Shown: positions 5,568 through 6,920 of the stretch, one piece after another
Layout of the letters: each line of letters opens with the position of its first letter
Position numbering within the stretch: the first letter of the stretch is position 1
Assembly (NCBI GenBank): GCA_002327405.1
Contig: DCVO01000093.1
Location: 1-6,920, forward strand
DNA length: 6,920 nt
Direction: 5' to 3'
Origin: Thiobacillus sp. UBA2186
Lineage (GTDB): Bacteria > Pseudomonadota > Gammaproteobacteria > Burkholderiales > Thiobacillaceae
Position numbers and translations under genes: made by a program
The notes under the pieces: generated by a model
The model's database searches: none
Seen by the model: only the letters and a program-made list of their open reading frames with translations
Told to the model about the DNA's origin: nothing

Positions 5568-5972
5568 GTGCATATCGTAAAGCAACTCATGGCAATTCCA
5601 GGCGTGATCGCGGCGGGCGAGTTTGCCTATCGCGGCGACCGCTTCTCTTACGAGGGGGCATTGACGGCAGAATTTGCCCGCATGGCGTCGATTCTCTGCC
5701 GTTCCAACACGGTCAATGTCAACATGCAGTCCGAGATTTTCGACTCCTTCGCCGAAAACTGCGGATACAAGCCGGCCCAGGGCTGGATCGTGCGCGGCGC
5801 GCAGGCCACGGTCTGCAACATCGGCAATTATTTCGCCTTTATCGAGAATCGCCCGGAACTGCTCAACGACGTCATGACCATCATGCGCGCCAAGGTCGGT
5901 GACATCGGCGATGACCTCCTGGTCAATTTGTACGCCAGGATCGGCGGGGATGTGAAAGAAGCGCTGTATTAA
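5568..5972 (+). CDS. DUF2173-like small protein, first of three paralogues
   Basis: A 134-residue soluble protein of a family I recognise as DUF2173-like; no biochemical function is known to me. It opens with KQLMAIPGVIAAGEF (5-19) and has the motif GYKPAQGW (66-73), shared in pattern with the two downstream genes, followed by WIVRG and TVCNIGN (81-87). Cysteines are at 44, 65 and 83. No signal peptide or membrane helix is evident. A C-terminal tail of about 25 residues (from about 110) is absent from the siblings. The GTG at 5568 is chosen over the ATG at codon 8 because AAGGAGG lies seven bases upstream and because alignment with the second paralogue (MNLDQLMDLPG) requires these first residues. 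It is the first gene of the operon; the next starts 18 bases after its stop. Coding is nearly certain; the family name is from memory. Confidence 0.88.
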   Translation: MHIVKQLMAIPGVIAAGEFAYRGDRFSYEGALTAEFARMASILCRSNTVNVNMQSEIFDSFAENCGYKPAQGWIVRGAQATVCNIGNYFAFIENRPELLNDVMTIMRAKVGDIGDDLLVNLYARIGGDVKEALY

Positions 5973-5990
5973 CACCAAATCGAGGACAAC

Positions 5991-6356
5991 ATGAATCTGG
6001 ATCAATTGATGGATCTGCCGGGTGCGCTGGCTGCTTTTACCTACACCGACAAGGGGGATCTTACCGATCATCGCGTGCGCGAGGGCAGCGAGATCACACC
6101 TGAAGTGCTCGATTTGCTGGCCCACTCGTGCGTCGCCAACATTGCCATTGCCACCCTGGAGGCGAGGGGCTGGGAAGCGCTCACGGGCCAAAAAGGATTC
6201 GAACCGCTGCAGGGCTTTTCCATGATCGGCCTGGAGTGGTCGGCAGTCGTCACCGGACGTTGCGGCGTGATCGTGAAGAACCGCGACGTGAATTACGAAA
6301 ACACCTTCAGCGCCATCGAGGCATGCGGTGCCGCTCAGCATCAGGGGGCTGCATGA
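5991..6356 (+). CDS. DUF2173-like small protein, second of three paralogues
   Basis: A 121-residue soluble protein of the same family. The start MNLDQLMDLPGALAAF matches the family's typical beginning, and GFEPLQGF (69-76) fits the shared G-[YFW]-x-P-x-Q-G-[WF] pattern. It is the most divergent of the three after that motif. Where the siblings have V-C-x-x-G-N, it reads A-V-V-T-G-R (85-90), so both the cysteine and the asparagine are replaced. It keeps C47, aligned with C44 of the first protein, and adds C91 and C112. The ATG has GAGG five bases upstream. Its TGA overlaps the ATG of the third gene (ATGA). The substitutions suggest a different partner or ligand, or a structural role in a mixed complex; that is inference. 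No function can be assigned. Confidence 0.87.
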   Translation: MNLDQLMDLPGALAAFTYTDKGDLTDHRVREGSEITPEVLDLLAHSCVANIAIATLEARGWEALTGQKGFEPLQGFSMIGLEWSAVVTGRCGVIVKNRDVNYENTFSAIEACGAAQHQGAA

Positions 6357-6688
6357 CGCTCAGAAAACTACTCATTCTGGACGGCGTGGTTGCGGTTTGC
6401 CGCTTCCAGGATGACGGCAGCATCATGGACGCTGCCGGCATGCTGCCGGCCGAGATGATGGAACGGCTGTCCAGGTTCGCGCAGTGGTATCGCAGGATGG
6501 TGTCGGGCAATACCGACCTGCTTTCGCTGTTTTCGCAAATGCGCGGCTGGTCGCCATCGCAGGGCTGGATCGTGCACGGCAACAGGATGAGCGTCTGTTC
6601 GATGGGCAACCTGGTGTGCATGGTGCAGCATGGCCAGGGCTCCTTGCAGGAAATCATGGCAGCACTGGCCGAAGCCTCGCACGACTAG
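6353..6688 (+). CDS. DUF2173-like small protein, third of three paralogues
   Basis: A 111-residue soluble protein and the shortest of the set. It begins MTLRKLLILDGVVAVCRF, aligning with LMxxPGVxAA of the first two but with Asp in place of Pro. GWSPSQGW (65-72) and SVCSMGN (80-86) follow the family pattern. Across the 19-residue block starting at the Gln of that motif it matches the first protein at about 10 positions, against about four for the second. Cysteines are at 16, 82 and 89; the cysteine shared by the first two proteins (C44/C47) is replaced by Tyr46. The ATG at 6353 overlaps the previous stop and has GGGGG five bases upstream. The frame is open further upstream to 6128, but that part lies inside the second gene and is not homologous. 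Coding is confident, function unknown. Confidence 0.85.
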   Translation: MTLRKLLILDGVVAVCRFQDDGSIMDAAGMLPAEMMERLSRFAQWYRRMVSGNTDLLSLFSQMRGWSPSQGWIVHGNRMSVCSMGNLVCMVQHGQGSLQEIMAALAEASHD

Positions 6689-6808
6689 GACGCAATTGCC
6701 GGCCGGCATCGCATAAAAGCCTGAAAACCCAGTCTTTCCTTGACCGTGTCGGGGTAAAACGTATACCCTTGGCGGTTTACGGAAAACATTGTTTTTAGGC
6801 GTTTTTTT
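6689..6808. other. Intergenic region before the acetolactate synthase gene
   Basis: This 120-base gap has no coding frame: the plus strand contains no ATG, and the only GTG frame closes after three codons, so there is no classical leader peptide for branched-chain attenuation. It holds a perfect 12-base palindrome TGCCGGCCGGCA (6697-6708) without a following T-run. Near the start codon are T-rich stretches (6791-6796 and 6802-6808) and a weak AAAAC-ATT-GTTTT hairpin. No convincing terminator for the upstream operon is seen. Confidence 0.6.
6740..6767 (+). promoter_or_regulatory. Candidate promoter of the acetolactate synthase gene
   Basis: TTGACC (6740-6745, five of six consensus bases) and TATACC (6762-6767, four of six) are 16 bases apart. 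Transcription would start near 6774, leaving a leader of about 35 bases. A short dyad, GGGTA-N7-TACCC (6752-6768), covers the -10 box and could bind a regulator. Read by eye; untested. Confidence 0.45.
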
Positions 6809-6920
6809 ATGGAATTGACCGGCGCCGAGATTGTCACGCGCTGCCTGGCCGAGGAAGGGGTCGAATTCGTTTTCGGCTATCCCGGCGGCGCGGTGCTCAA
6901 CATCTACGACGAAATCTTCA
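6809..6920 (+). CDS. ilvI: Acetolactate synthase large subunit, N-terminal part (runs off window)
   Basis: Large catalytic subunit of the thiamine-diphosphate-dependent acetohydroxyacid synthase. It condenses pyruvate with pyruvate or 2-oxobutyrate, the first common step in valine, leucine and isoleucine synthesis. Only the first 37 codons are present: MELTGAEIVTRCLAEEGV, then EFVFGYPGGAVLNIYDEIF. The segment VFGYPGGAVL (21-30) is highly characteristic of this enzyme within the ThDP family. The catalytic glutamate lies beyond the window edge. The ATG at 6809 gives the usual family start; only a weak AGG lies about nine bases upstream, inside a T-rich leader. It has its own promoter candidate, so it is probably separate from the DUF2173-like operon. 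Whether the symbol should be ilvI or ilvB cannot be told from this fragment; the adjacent small-subunit gene would be to the right. Confidence 0.93.
   Translation, partial: MELTGAEIVTRCLAEEGVEFVFGYPGGAVLNIYDEIF

Noticed and set aside
5514..6341. 275-codon open frame opposite the DUF2173-like operon
   Set aside because: It runs antisense across two genes that have good ribosome binding sites and mutual homology; its translation shows no family features.
6128..6352. Upstream extension of the third DUF2173-like gene
   Set aside because: It lies within the second paralogue in another frame. The homologous N-terminus begins at the ATG at 6353, which has its own ribosome binding site.
6697..6708. 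Palindrome TGCCGGCCGGCA as a terminator of the DUF2173-like operon
   Set aside because: Any stem would be very short, and no T-run follows, so it does not meet the form of an intrinsic terminator.
1..6920. CRISPR array, tRNA, rRNA or transposase
   Set aside because: No regularly spaced repeats, no cloverleaf-like sequence with a CCA end, no rRNA signature and no transposase motif were seen on either strand.

Overview
The window looks like a GC-rich betaproteobacterial chromosome segment, probably from a Nitrosomonadales-type lineage (the iron- or sulfur-oxidising relatives of Gallionella, Sulfuricella or Thiobacillus). I judge this from the protein sequences, the gene order and the group of small DUF2173-like proteins; no database search was possible. 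Gene density is high, the longest stretch without a confident gene is about 155 bases, and there is no sign of mobile elements, tRNA, rRNA or CRISPR.

Left block (minus strand, bases 1-2805). Read in the direction of transcription this is pepA (leucyl aminopeptidase), a 155-base spacer holding a candidate 45-codon ORF or repeat-like element, holC (DNA polymerase III chi), a proline-rich unknown protein with helical ends, and the start of valS (valyl-tRNA synthetase, running off the window edge). It is the classical pepA-holC-valS gene order with an extra gene between holC and valS.

Centre (plus strand, 2888-5052). lptF and lptG are divergent from pepA and overlap by ATGA. They encode the two permease subunits of the LptB2FG lipopolysaccharide exporter, so the organism is an LPS-bearing Gram-negative. 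The divergent lptFG / pepA-holC-valS arrangement is the same as in enterobacteria. lptG converges on a small RDD-family membrane protein gene (5049-5489, minus), and their stop codons overlap.

Right block (plus strand, 5568-6688). This is a tight three-gene operon encoding three diverged paralogues of a small soluble family that I recognise as DUF2173-like. All share the pattern G-[YFW]-x-P-x-Q-G-[WF]. The operon starts with a GTG preceded by a near-perfect Shine-Dalgarno sequence. It is divergent from the RDD gene, and the two predicted -35 boxes sit on one dyad, TGCGAC-N5-GTCGCA. This is the least understood and most interesting part of the window. After a 120-base gap the window ends in the first 37 codons of an acetolactate synthase large subunit gene (ilvB/ilvI), preceded by its own promoter-like sequence.

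Two genes, lptF and the RDD gene, have good promoter-like hexamers whose predicted start site falls on the A of the ATG, and neither has a Shine-Dalgarno sequence, which suggests leaderless mRNAs. All promoter and operator calls come from reading the sequence and are untested.
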